This document shows, piece by piece, positions 26,249-34,127 of a stretch of DNA of 48,009 bases. The stretch is from Candidatus Omnitrophota bacterium (lineage in GTDB: Bacteria > Omnitrophota > Gorgyraeia > Duberdicusellales > 4484-171). The notes below the pieces were generated by a model. The model did not search any database. It was not told where the DNA came from and saw only the letters and a list, made by a program, of their open reading frames with translations. The stretch lies in the NCBI GenBank assembly GCA_023134705.1, contig JAGLUN010000024.1, positions 1 to 48,009 on the forward strand, in the 5' to 3' direction. The translations under genes and the position numbers were made by a program. The stretch's first letter is position 1; every line of letters begins with the position of its first letter.

Positions 26249-27388
26249 ATGGTTCGTAATGTTAAATTTGTGGAACCGGCAAAAGTTTACCGTATGATCA
26301 AGGATGAACTTGATGCCGTTTACTTTGAGGTAATGTCCAAAGGAGACCTGATTGACAGGGAGCAGCTTAGAAGTTTTGAAAAGAATCTCGCGGATTTTGT
26401 GGGGACAAAATACGCGGTGGGGCTCAACAGTGGTTATGATGCTCTTCATATGTCGCTGTTGGCCGCGGGGATTGGCCTCGGCGATGAAGTAATCGTCCCG
26501 GCGCATACCTTTGTAGCGACCTGTTCGGCGGTGGTAAATGTAGGGGCGAAGCCGGTGCTGGTTGATGTGGGCAAGGATTTCAATATTAATGTGGACCTCA
26601 TTGAAGAGGCTATAACGGAAAACACCAAAGGCATCATTCCGGTTCATCTGAGTGGGTATATGGCGGATATGCCGAGGATTATGGAGATCGCGGAAAAGTA
26701 TAATCTTGCGGTTGTTGAAGACGCGTGCCAGAGTTTGGGATCAAGTATAGCTGAAAGCCCAAAGCTGAGAACTAAAAGCAAAAAGAAGATGGCGGGTTCG
26801 TGGGGGCTTACCGGATGTTGGAGCTTTTATCCGTTTAAGATTTTGGGAGGATATGGCGACGGCGGGGCTATTACCACGGATGCTCCGGATGTTGCTTTAT
26901 TTGTAACGCGTATGCGCTATAACGGCGAAGACAGAAATGCGGGCGAGTATCACGGGCATGGTTTTACCTGCCTGCTGGATAACCTGCAGGCGGCATTCTT
27001 GGATGTGAAACTGAAGCATTTGCCTGACTGGATTGCCAGGAGAAAACAAATTGCGGAAAGATACAGGGCGGCATTATCGAACATTCCGGATATTTTACTG
27101 CCTCATTATGACCGGCCTGGATTTGATCATATCTATCAGAATTATACGGTGCGGGCAAAACAAGGGAATGAGTTTTCGGAGTATTTGAAGAAAAATGGAA
27201 TTGAGATTCTGACTCAATTTCGAAAGCCGTATTATAAGCACGAAGCATTAGGATTGGAAGATAGAGGATTTTCGGAAACAGAGTCGTTGAGTAGAGAGGT
27301 ATGTTCTTTGCCGATGAATGTGGAAATTACGGATGAAGAAGTGAAGTATGTGATTGAAACCGTTCGTAGATTTTATGGGAAGTTTTAA
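26249..27388 (+). CDS. DegT/DnrJ/EryC1/StrS sugar aminotransferase
   Basis: 379 aa from ATG 26249, preceded by aaggag at 26230-26235; a GTG at 26171 would add 26 unconserved residues. PLP fold type I: FVGTKYAVGLNSGYDALHMS, DEVIVPAHTFVATCSAV, NTKGIIPVHLSGY and VVEDACQSLGSS, then catalytic Lys in SFYPFKILGGYGDGGAI near residue 196. It most resembles NDP-3-keto-hexose 3-aminotransferases of the FdtB/QdtB group, by general pattern rather than a diagnostic residue. Transfers an amino group from glutamate to an NDP-keto sugar. It follows the E1 pair closely, so it probably works on the same sugar. Confidence 0.88.
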   Translation: MVRNVKFVEPAKVYRMIKDELDAVYFEVMSKGDLIDREQLRSFEKNLADFVGTKYAVGLNSGYDALHMSLLAAGIGLGDEVIVPAHTFVATCSAVVNVGAKPVLVDVGKDFNINVDLIEEAITENTKGIIPVHLSGYMADMPRIMEIAEKYNLAVVEDACQSLGSSIAESPKLRTKSKKKMAGSWGLTGCWSFYPFKILGGYGDGGAITTDAPDVALFVTRMRYNGEDRNAGEYHGHGFTCLLDNLQAAFLDVKLKHLPDWIARRKQIAERYRAALSNIPDILLPHYDRPGFDHIYQNYTVRAKQGNEFSEYLKKNGIEILTQFRKPYYKHEALGLEDRGFSETESLSREVCSLPMNVEITDEEVKYVIETVRRFYGKF

Positions 27389-27426
27389 ATTTTAACTTAG
27401 CCCTTAAAACGAAAAAGGAAAAAACA

Positions 27427-28587
27427 ATGAATCTGAAACTTAGTAACCGTCATGAATGGGTGATCCAGTCTGAAATACGGAATATGTCGATTGAGTGCGG
27501 CCGGATAGGCGGTATTAATTTGTCTCAGGGAGTGTGTGATTTGGAGGTGCCTGAATTGGTGCGTATGGGCGCAAAATCGGCAATCGATAAAGGGATTAAT
27601 TCATATACGCGATATGATGGCATTGATGAATTACGGGCGGCGATTGCAAAAAAGCATAAAGTATTTACAGGCCGGGATGTGAATCCCGAAACAGAGATTG
27701 TTGTGAGCGCCGGGGCTACCGGAGCTCTATATTGCGCGTGTCTGGCGCTTTTGAACCCGGGGGATGAGGCAATCGTCTTTGAACCTTATTACGGGTATCA
27801 TATTAGCACATTGATTGCTACTCAAGCTGTGCCTGTTTACGTGCGGATGAATCCGCCGAAATGGATGTTTAGCAAAGAGGATCTTGAAGCCGTTGTTACA
27901 GAACGGACAAAAGGAATCATTGTATGTACACCGTCTAACCCTTCCGGTAAAGTTTTTAGCAGGGAAGAACTGGATATGATTGCCGGATTTGCCGAAAGAT
28001 ACAATCTTTTTGTTTTTACGGATGAAATCTACGAACACTTTGTATATGACGGCAGAGAACATATTTCACCAGTCACTTTGCCGGGAATGAGGGATCGGAC
28101 GATCACCATTTCCGGCCTTTCCAAAACTTTTAGCATTACCGGGTGGCGTATCGGATATTCTATTTGTGATGCTAAATGGTCTCAGGCAATCGGCTACTTC
28201 AATGATTTGGTATATGTTTGCGCTCCGGCTCCGCTTCAGATGGGTGTGGCGCGGGGGCTTAAGGAGCTTAAGCCTGGATATTACCAAAAAATATCTGAGG
28301 AATACAGGGGCAAGCGGAATATGATATGTGACGCCTTAAATAAAGCGGGTTTGAAACCTTATATCCCGCAGGGCGCATACTATGTATTGGCAGATATCTC
28401 AGGCTTGCCCGGAGAGAGCTGTAAGGAACGGGCAATGTATTTATTGCATAAGACTGGAATAGCATGCGTTCCGGGAGAGGCATTCTACCATGATGATTCA
28501 GGCGAAGGCCTTGCCCGCTTTTGCTTTGCAAAGGATAATGCTGTGCTTGATAAGGCGTGCCAGAAATTGGAGGAATTGAGAACATAA
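27427..28587 (+). CDS. class I/II aminotransferase (aspartate aminotransferase fold)
   Basis: 386 aa, aaaagga just upstream of the ATG. NLSQGVCDLEVPELV, YTRYDGIDELRAAIA, CTPSNPSGKVFSREEL, VFTDEIYEHFVYDG and ISGLSKTFSITGWRIGY (PLP Lys near residue 231) define the aminotransferase class I family. Its natural substrate would be an amino acid or keto acid, so it may supply or recycle the keto acid used by the E1 pair or aminate a branched-chain sugar. It is the last gene of the central locus before a repeat region. Confidence 0.88.
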   Translation: MNLKLSNRHEWVIQSEIRNMSIECGRIGGINLSQGVCDLEVPELVRMGAKSAIDKGINSYTRYDGIDELRAAIAKKHKVFTGRDVNPETEIVVSAGATGALYCACLALLNPGDEAIVFEPYYGYHISTLIATQAVPVYVRMNPPKWMFSKEDLEAVVTERTKGIIVCTPSNPSGKVFSREELDMIAGFAERYNLFVFTDEIYEHFVYDGREHISPVTLPGMRDRTITISGLSKTFSITGWRIGYSICDAKWSQAIGYFNDLVYVCAPAPLQMGVARGLKELKPGYYQKISEEYRGKRNMICDALNKAGLKPYIPQGAYYVLADISGLPGESCKERAMYLLHKTGIACVPGEAFYHDDSGEGLARFCFAKDNAVLDKACQKLEELRT

Positions 28588-28655
28588 AAAATAGGGACAA
28601 AATAGGAAACAAAATAGGGACAAACAAAATAGAAATAGGAAATAGGGACAGCGAC
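28588..28655 (+). repeat. aaatagggaca iteron tract (REP-like)
   Basis: Five irregular units of the type aaatagggaca or aaataggaaac, ending in aatagggacagcgaccattt and a T-run. This kind of tract commonly accompanies REP-associated Y1 transposases (RAYT) in environmental genomes. No transposase gene is present here. Confidence 0.55.
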
Positions 28656-28875
28656 CATTTTTTTTGACAGAGCGAAGGATTTGCTATCCACAATCAGTTT
28701 GGGGATTATGACAACGATATCGATTCTATTGCCGGTAAAAAGAATTTTAGCTTTAGGCTAACAGCTGACAATAAGTAAACCTTACCTTTACCTAATATAC
28801 TACATAATACTGTACTTGTATTTCGGCCTTACTTTCACCGCGTAGGTGAAAGTGTCGATTATACCAGGAGGGGGC
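28656..28875. other. intergenic region with a possible gene-tail remnant
   Basis: About 28660-28780 has two overlapping short forward readings that look partly protein-like (DLLSTISLGIMTTISILLPV in one frame, GDYDNDIDSIAGKKNFSFRL in another). Neither can be named, and one must be accidental. The rest is AT-rich and contains the hairpin at 28831-28853. Confidence 0.35.
28831..28853. promoter_or_regulatory. perfect 9-bp hairpin before the receiver gene
   Basis: Arms actttcacc and ggtgaaagt with a gcgta loop. It ends 22 bases before the chosen start (28876) of the receiver gene and has no T-run, so it is more likely a leader structure or operator than a terminator. It also covers an alternative GTG start at 28846. 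Confidence 0.45.
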
Positions 28876-29289
28876 ATGATACGCGGGTATGTGAGATACT
28901 TTTTATCAAAAAATGTTAAGGCAAGAAAGAAAATCTTAGTTATAGATGACGATAGAGTTATCCGCCGGCTTTTATTCTCATGTTTAAGGAAACAAGGATT
29001 CAAAGTGATTATTGCTAAAGACGGCAGGAAAGGACTAAAAAAGGTAAGGCAGCTGCTTCCTGACCTTGTTATCTTAGATTTAATGCTTCCTAAATTACCG
29101 GGTGAAGAGGTATGCAGGGAGATCAGAAGGGATCAGAATAATGTGCCGATTATTATGTTAACCGGTAAAGACAAAGATGTGGATAGGGTTGTTGGCAAGG
29201 TTATTGGAGCGAATTCATACATTACCAAGCCTTTTGATTTGCCAAAATTAATGGAGGAGGTAGATAGTTTGATTGGAGAACACAGATGA
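28876..29289 (+). CDS. stand-alone response regulator receiver domain
   Basis: 137 aa from ATG 28876 with aggagg (28866-28871) close upstream. After ~18 basic residues it is a single CheY-like receiver: KKILVIDDDRVIRRLLFSCL (acid pair at 24-26), LVILDLMLPKLPGEEV (phosphoacceptor Asp68), IIMLTGKD (Thr) and YITKPFD (Lys118). There is no output domain, so it signals through protein contact. No histidine kinase is in the window. A related receiver is fused to the sugar dehydratase 500 bases downstream, so the two may share a kinase. Confidence 0.85.
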   Translation: MIRGYVRYFLSKNVKARKKILVIDDDRVIRRLLFSCLRKQGFKVIIAKDGRKGLKKVRQLLPDLVILDLMLPKLPGEEVCREIRRDQNNVPIIMLTGKDKDVDRVVGKVIGANSYITKPFDLPKLMEEVDSLIGEHR

Positions 29290-29379
29290 TTGCAGATTGA
29301 TAAACGCGTCCCCCTTCGCTAAAGCTTACTCCTTTGGGGACTCCAGCTTGGATATTTACCGGGGTAAATTCCCAAAATC

Positions 29380-29721
29380 AATAGTAACTGATAGAAAACG
29401 CTTTGGAATAACAAGGGACGAACTCTACGAGGCATTAAAGGCAGAAAACATCCAGACAAAAGAATATTTTTACCCTGCGGTTCATATGCAAAAGGCGTAT
29501 TTTTCATTAGGGGTTAAATATAAAGGTAAGCTTCCTGTTACTGAAAAGGCCGCAGACCGTTAGAGAACAAAGTTCTCTAACGGGGTTTAGCTTTACCTTT
29601 GTATGGACATACGGATCTGGAAGTGTTTGAGAAGGTCTGTTGGGCGATAAGGAGAATATACAGTTACAATCTCAGAGAACAGAGAACGGAAGATAGAGAG
29701 CAGATTGCAGGAAAAGTTTGA
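29380..29721 (+). pseudogene. 3' fragment of a DegT-family aminotransferase interrupted by a palindrome
   Basis: It begins SIVTDRKRFGITRDELYEAL then KAENIQTKEYFYPAVHMQ, KAYFSLGVKYKGKLPVTEKA, and stops at TAG (29561-29563). That stop lies in a 12-bp-arm palindrome (29557-29583). Beyond it, in another frame, the family sequence resumes as LALPLYGHTDLEVFEKV then CWAIRRIYSYNLRE, ending at 29721. Only the last third of an aminotransferase is present; 29290-29380 has no recognisable protein and carries a gtcccc/ggggac pair. Confidence 0.75.
29557..29583. repeat. palindromic element ccgttagagaac-aaa-gttctctaacgg
   Basis: Perfect 12-bp arms with a three-base loop, followed by ggt. It interrupts the DegT remnant and shifts its frame. 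The arm sequence (ccgttaga ... tctaacgg) is shared with the hairpins at 41728-41820 and with a half site at 40492-40510, so this is one family of palindromes. Confidence 0.75.
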
Positions 29722-29793
29722 CTTCTGATTTCCCTTGACTTCGCGCGGGACTCTCTATGGGCGCTGACTTCTATTTTTTGATGAGGTAATAAT

Positions 29794-32100
29794 ATGAATA
29801 GATATAAAATTAGCTGGCAGGAAAATCTGGTTTTTCTAACTGATATAGTTATTATTATTTTTTGTTATACTGCCGCTTTTTTTATAAGGTTTGACGGGGT
29901 GCTGTCTTTAGAATATTTTTCAATAACTTTAAAAACACTGCCTTTAGTGATTGTTTTTAGGACCGCGGCTTTGATGTATTTTAAACTTCATAAGAGTATA
30001 CGCGAGTACGCGAGTATAAAAGATTTAACCCAGATAATTAAAGCGGTGACTGTAAGTTCGGTGGTCGTTGTTGCCGGCATTATGACCTTTCGGCTTGAGG
30101 GGTTTCCTCGTTCTATTTTTATTATCGATTGGCTCTTGCTCGTTATCGCCTTGAGCGGAACGCGCTTCATTATCCGTCTTAGCAGGCCTATAAGAAACCG
30201 CAGGGAAAACGGTAATGGCCGGCCTAAAAAAGTTCTTATTGTGGGCGCCGGTGACGCCGGTGAGATGATATTGCGGGAAATGATTTACCACTATGGCCAT
30301 AATTATAAAGTTGTGGGTTTAGTTGATGATAACCCTAAGAAATATAGAAGGTGTATCCATGGAGTCACGGTTTTAGGCGCAAGGGTAGATATTCCCGATA
30401 TTGTAAACAAGAGGCATGTTCAAGAGATTGTTATTACGATTCCCTCTCTTAAATCTGATGAGATGCGGGATATCGTTAACTATTGTATAAAGAGCGGAGC
30501 AAAATACAGAACGGTCCCTGATATTTCAAACATAATGGATGGAACAGTAAAGGTAAAAGAATTACGAAAGGTAAAGATTGAAGATCTCCTCAATAGAGAG
30601 GAGGTGTTTTTGGACAGACAGAAGATAGGGAGCTATATTAAAGACAAATGCGTGCTTATTACAGGCGCGGGAGGCTCAATTGGCTCTGAAGTTTGCCGGC
30701 AGGTGGCAAGATTTTCGCCTAAAGAATTAGTTCTTTTTGAGAAATCGGAAAATTCACTCTTTTATATAAACATGGAATTGGAGCAGTTTTTTAGCAGTTT
30801 GAAGAAGGTTCCTGTTGTAGGCGATATGTGTGACCGAAAAAGAGTAAAAGAAGTTTTTTTAGAACACAAACCGCAGATTATATTTCATGCGGCGGCCCAC
30901 AAGCATGTTCCGCTTATGGAAACCAATTCTATGGAAGCGATTAAAAATAATGTTTTTGGAACCAGAATAATTGCTGAAGAAGCCATTGCTATCGGCGCGG
31001 AGAGGTTTATTATGCTCTCCACCGATAAGGTAGTTGAGCCAAAGAGTCTTATGGGGGTATCAAAGAAGATTGCGGAGATGTATATAACTGCTCTTGCCGG
31101 GATAAATAGGACAAAGTTTATGGCCGTGAGATTTGGCAATGTTTTGGGAAGCGAGGGAAGCGTTATACCTACGTTTAAAAAACAAATAGAAAAAAGAGGC
31201 CCAATTACAATTACTCATCCGGAAATCAAAAGATATTTTATGACCATACCGGAAGCCGCAGGGCTGGTATTAGAAGCCGGTTTTATGGGTGAAGGAAGAG
31301 AAATATTTATTTTGGAAATGGGAAGGCAGATAAAGATAATAGATTTAGCTCATGATTTAATAAGACTCTCTGGATTGGAGCCGAATAAAGATATCGAAAT
31401 ATTATTTACCGGTCTTCGGCCGGGCGAAAAAATGCACGAGGCTCTTGTTGAGGTGGATGAGAAATTAAAGAAGACGAGCCATGAAAAAATATTGGTTGTG
31501 GAGGCTTCAAGAAAGAATGGGCGCGGCATTTTGGAAGACATAAAAATATTAGAAAAAATAGTCAATATAGGAGATATGAATATCCTGTTGAAGAAACTCA
31601 AGCAGATAGTGCCGATGTATACTCCGAGCCTCCGGATTCTTGGAATTCGGAAGGAAGAGAAGCCGCAGCGCAGGGAAACAAAGATTATGATAGTTGATGA
31701 TGAGAAAATAGTCCAGGAATTCCTGAGTAAATTTTTAGAAGGTAGAGGATATAATACGCTTTTGGCCTCTAATGGCAGAGACGCACTGGAGATTATTAAA
31801 GGCAATGATGTGCGCATCGCAATTGTTGATATAAGGCTTTCAGGCTTTATGGATGGGATTAAGATTCTTAAACATATAAAAAAGACAAATAAAAATATCG
31901 GGGTAATAATTATTACTGGATTTGGGACTGAGAAGACAAGGAAACTTAGCAATCGCTTAGGCGCTTACGCTTATATTGAAAAACCCTTAGATCTTCCGGA
32001 TATCAAGAGGCAGGTGGAGGGTATTTTGAATGCGCACCTGCCTGCCGCAGCAGGGATGATCATAGATAAAAAAGGAGGAGAATTGGTATGGTCCCGATAG
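29794..32100 (+). CDS. WbpM/FlaA1-type NDP-sugar 4,6-dehydratase fused to a receiver domain
   Basis: 768 aa. Residues ~1-130 hold about four membrane helices; ~145-265 a Rossmann domain (VLIVGAGDAGEMILREM); ~285-600 the dehydratase core with GAGGSIGSEVCRQ (~290), HAAAHKHVPLMETN, STDKVVEPKSLMGVSKKIAE (Met420-x3-Lys424, the Met-for-Tyr form typical of this group), MAVRFGNVLGSEGSVIP and GLRPGEKMHEAL. This converts UDP-GlcNAc to a UDP-4-keto-6-deoxy sugar. Residues ~630-750 are a complete receiver: Asp635/636, phosphoacceptor Asp679 in IAIVDIRLSG, Thr in IIITGFG, and Lys730. Normal family length is ~600-660, so the receiver is an addition. rpoN starts inside the last codons. Initiator ATG follows aggtaataat, a weak site. 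Confidence 0.92.
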   Translation: MNRYKISWQENLVFLTDIVIIIFCYTAAFFIRFDGVLSLEYFSITLKTLPLVIVFRTAALMYFKLHKSIREYASIKDLTQIIKAVTVSSVVVVAGIMTFRLEGFPRSIFIIDWLLLVIALSGTRFIIRLSRPIRNRRENGNGRPKKVLIVGAGDAGEMILREMIYHYGHNYKVVGLVDDNPKKYRRCIHGVTVLGARVDIPDIVNKRHVQEIVITIPSLKSDEMRDIVNYCIKSGAKYRTVPDISNIMDGTVKVKELRKVKIEDLLNREEVFLDRQKIGSYIKDKCVLITGAGGSIGSEVCRQVARFSPKELVLFEKSENSLFYINMELEQFFSSLKKVPVVGDMCDRKRVKEVFLEHKPQIIFHAAAHKHVPLMETNSMEAIKNNVFGTRIIAEEAIAIGAERFIMLSTDKVVEPKSLMGVSKKIAEMYITALAGINRTKFMAVRFGNVLGSEGSVIPTFKKQIEKRGPITITHPEIKRYFMTIPEAAGLVLEAGFMGEGREIFILEMGRQIKIIDLAHDLIRLSGLEPNKDIEILFTGLRPGEKMHEALVEVDEKLKKTSHEKILVVEASRKNGRGILEDIKILEKIVNIGDMNILLKKLKQIVPMYTPSLRILGIRKEEKPQRRETKIMIVDDEKIVQEFLSKFLEGRGYNTLLASNGRDALEIIKGNDVRIAIVDIRLSGFMDGIKILKHIKKTNKNIGVIIITGFGTEKTRKLSNRLGAYAYIEKPLDLPDIKRQVEGILNAHLPAAAGMIIDKKGGELVWSR

Positions 32101-33476
32101 ATATGAGTTCAGAAAATGTTCAGAAGATGATGCTTACGCCTAAGATGCTTTTAAGCATGCACGTATTGCAGCTTAACCTTATGGATTTAAGAATGTTTAT
32201 GCAGGCAGAGTTAGAAGAAAATCCTCTTCTTGAAGAAGAGGGGCAAGAGGTTTTGCCTGATAAGGATGAGATTAAGCTTGATAAAGAGCTTTCAATGCTT
32301 ATTGATGAGGATTTAGAAGGCCAGGATTTACATCTAGACGTAGATGAGAGGCCTTACAACATTAGTGAAGAAAAAAGATGCTATTTAGGAAGTCTGATTA
32401 TGAAAAAGGAAAGCCTCTATGAACATCTTCATTGGCAATTAGAAATATTAGCCAAGAATGATGAAGAAAAGCGAATAGGCGAGTTTATAATTGGTAATCT
32501 TGATGACAATGGTTTTCTGAATATGGATTTAGACCGGATGCGCGAGAAAATCGGCGCAGATATTGAAAATTTCAAGCGCGCCCTTTCTCTGGTAAGAAGT
32601 TTTGATCCTATTGGCGTAGGAGCGCGTAATATAGAGGAAGCCCTGCTGATACAGCTTATCTTTAGCGGCAAAGGAGATACGCATCTATACAGAATAGTTT
32701 ATTCGTATTTGGAGGATTTGGAGAAAGGAAATTATGAGAGGATTGCGCGCGCCATTTCTGTTTCACTCAAAGAAGTTAAAAAAGCTAAAAGGAGAATAGC
32801 TCATCTTAATCCCAGGCCCGGTGCTGCTTTTGGCGGAGAGGCGGCCAGTCGTATAGAACCGGATGTTTTCTTATCTAAAAATAATGGCTCTTATGATGCC
32901 CAAGTAAATGAACAAGGCCTGCCCAGGCTTGGAATAAACCGTTTTTATAAGAGTATCTTAAGAGAAAAAAAAGCGCCTAAAGAAACAAAGGAATATATAA
33001 AAAAGAAGCTATTAAATGCCCGCTGGGTTATCAATGCGGTAAGACAGAGAACGAACACAGTTACTCGAGTTTGTGAGTATTTATCTGAAGCACAAAAAGG
33101 TTTTTTAGAGAGCGGTGATCTCGCCGCGAAACCCTTGACCTTAAAACAGGCGGCAAGCGCCCTTTCTGTAAGTGAAGCTACTGTAAGTAGAGTTGTTTCT
33201 AATAAATATGCCCATATACTTAATAGGCTATTCGCGCTCAAAGACTTTTTTGCCGGAGCTATAAAAACAATGGATGGCAATATTGTCTCCGACAGATCTA
33301 TCAAGCAAAGAATACAAAATTTTATTGAGCAAGAAGATGTTGAGAGGCCTTTAAGCGACGAAAGGATAACTTCAGCTCTTAAAAAGGAAGGCGTCAATAT
33401 TGCCCGCCGCACCGTAGCTAAGTATAGAGATAGCCTAAAGATATTACCCTTTAATCTGCGTAGAAAACACAGATGA
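32088..33476 (+). CDS. rpoN: RNA polymerase sigma-54 factor
   Basis: 462 aa, strong aaaggaggag (32071-32080) seven bases before the ATG, overlapping the dehydratase-receiver gene by 13 nt. Region I: LTPKMLLSMHVLQLNLMDLR, which receives activator contacts; an acidic region II (~45-75); a core-binding region; HTH LTLKQAASALSVSEATVSRV near 345-365 followed by FALKDFF; and the RpoN box ARRTVAKYR at ~440-449 that reads the -24 element. It directs sigma-54 to promoters that need bacterial enhancer-binding activators; none is in the window. Its place next to polysaccharide genes recalls known sigma-54 control of exopolysaccharide. Confidence 0.95.
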   Translation: MVPIDMSSENVQKMMLTPKMLLSMHVLQLNLMDLRMFMQAELEENPLLEEEGQEVLPDKDEIKLDKELSMLIDEDLEGQDLHLDVDERPYNISEEKRCYLGSLIMKKESLYEHLHWQLEILAKNDEEKRIGEFIIGNLDDNGFLNMDLDRMREKIGADIENFKRALSLVRSFDPIGVGARNIEEALLIQLIFSGKGDTHLYRIVYSYLEDLEKGNYERIARAISVSLKEVKKAKRRIAHLNPRPGAAFGGEAASRIEPDVFLSKNNGSYDAQVNEQGLPRLGINRFYKSILREKKAPKETKEYIKKKLLNARWVINAVRQRTNTVTRVCEYLSEAQKGFLESGDLAAKPLTLKQAASALSVSEATVSRVVSNKYAHILNRLFALKDFFAGAIKTMDGNIVSDRSIKQRIQNFIEQEDVERPLSDERITSALKKEGVNIARRTVAKYRDSLKILPFNLRRKHR

Positions 33477-33520
33477 AAAATGACAACGTTGTTTAAAGGT
33501 TTAAAGTATTAAAATTAGAA

Positions 33521-33871
33521 CCCGCCAATACTTTAATCTCCTCTGGAACCTCCGTAATTGCCCGTCCTGAAATCCTTCCGGCTTCTCACGCCGCAAATAT
33601 TCAAAGATTGTTTTGGCTTCCAGCCCGGGATTAGCCTCTAAAGGCTCTTTTTCTTTTATCTTTTTCCATGCCCCTTCAAACGGGTCCCGGCGCGAGTCCT
33701 CCAGTCGTGATCCTTCCTGATTTTGTTGGGTAATTTGCCTAATTTGACGTATTTTGTGGCGGTTCTTACGTCCATTCCCGCTTTAGCCGCTGCTATTGCT
33801 TTAGTCTTTTCACTGTTCATGGGTGACAATAACCTCCTTACTTGTTGATTAGTTATTGAATACATAGACAT
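33521..33871 (-). pseudogene. IS21-family istA transposase, 5' fragment
   Basis: Minus strand reading from 33871: MSMYSITNQQVRRLLSPMNS then EKTKAIAAAKAGMDVRTATK, YVKLGKLPNKI and DHDWRTR. After a frame change near 33690 it continues RRDPFEGAWKKIKEKEPLE, ANPGLEAKTIFEYLRREKPE and GFQDGQLRRFQRRLKYWR. This is the N-terminal helix-turn-helix region of IstA; the DDE domain and istB are missing. It marks an old insertion between rpoN and aroK. No terminal repeats could be recognised. Confidence 0.8.
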
Positions 33872-33953
33872 CGTAGTGTAAAACTAATTTTTTAAAATAT
33901 ACCATTTTAAGGAGTCCACTTTTAATTCTTAAATGACAGCAAAAAAGGGGCGC

Positions 33954-33982
33954 TTGACAAAAGTCTGATTATATTATAAATT
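33954..33982 (+). promoter_or_regulatory. candidate sigma-70-type promoter upstream of aroK
   Basis: ttgaca at 33954-33959, then 17 bases to taaatt (33977-33982); tataaa at 33975-33980 would give 15 bases. It is about 145 bases upstream of the aroK ATG, in the non-coding strip after the istA remnant, where a promoter for the aroK-lpxK run is expected. The leader 33983-34127 has no riboswitch I can recognise. Confidence 0.45.
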
Positions 33983-34127
33983 ACGGGGTAATAACAAAGG
34001 CGATATATATAGGTAAGTAAGCCCGCGGGATTGTTTGATTGAATAATTTGTTTAGAGCGGCGGCGCTAAAATTCTTTTTATGCGGAGAAAATATCGGCTG
34101 GAAACAAGCTGAGTAATTTAGGTTAAT

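Noticed and set aside
30885-31952. Long open frames on the minus strand opposite the dehydratase gene
   Set aside because: They are low-complexity shadows of a well-conserved + strand gene, and their products have no domain logic.
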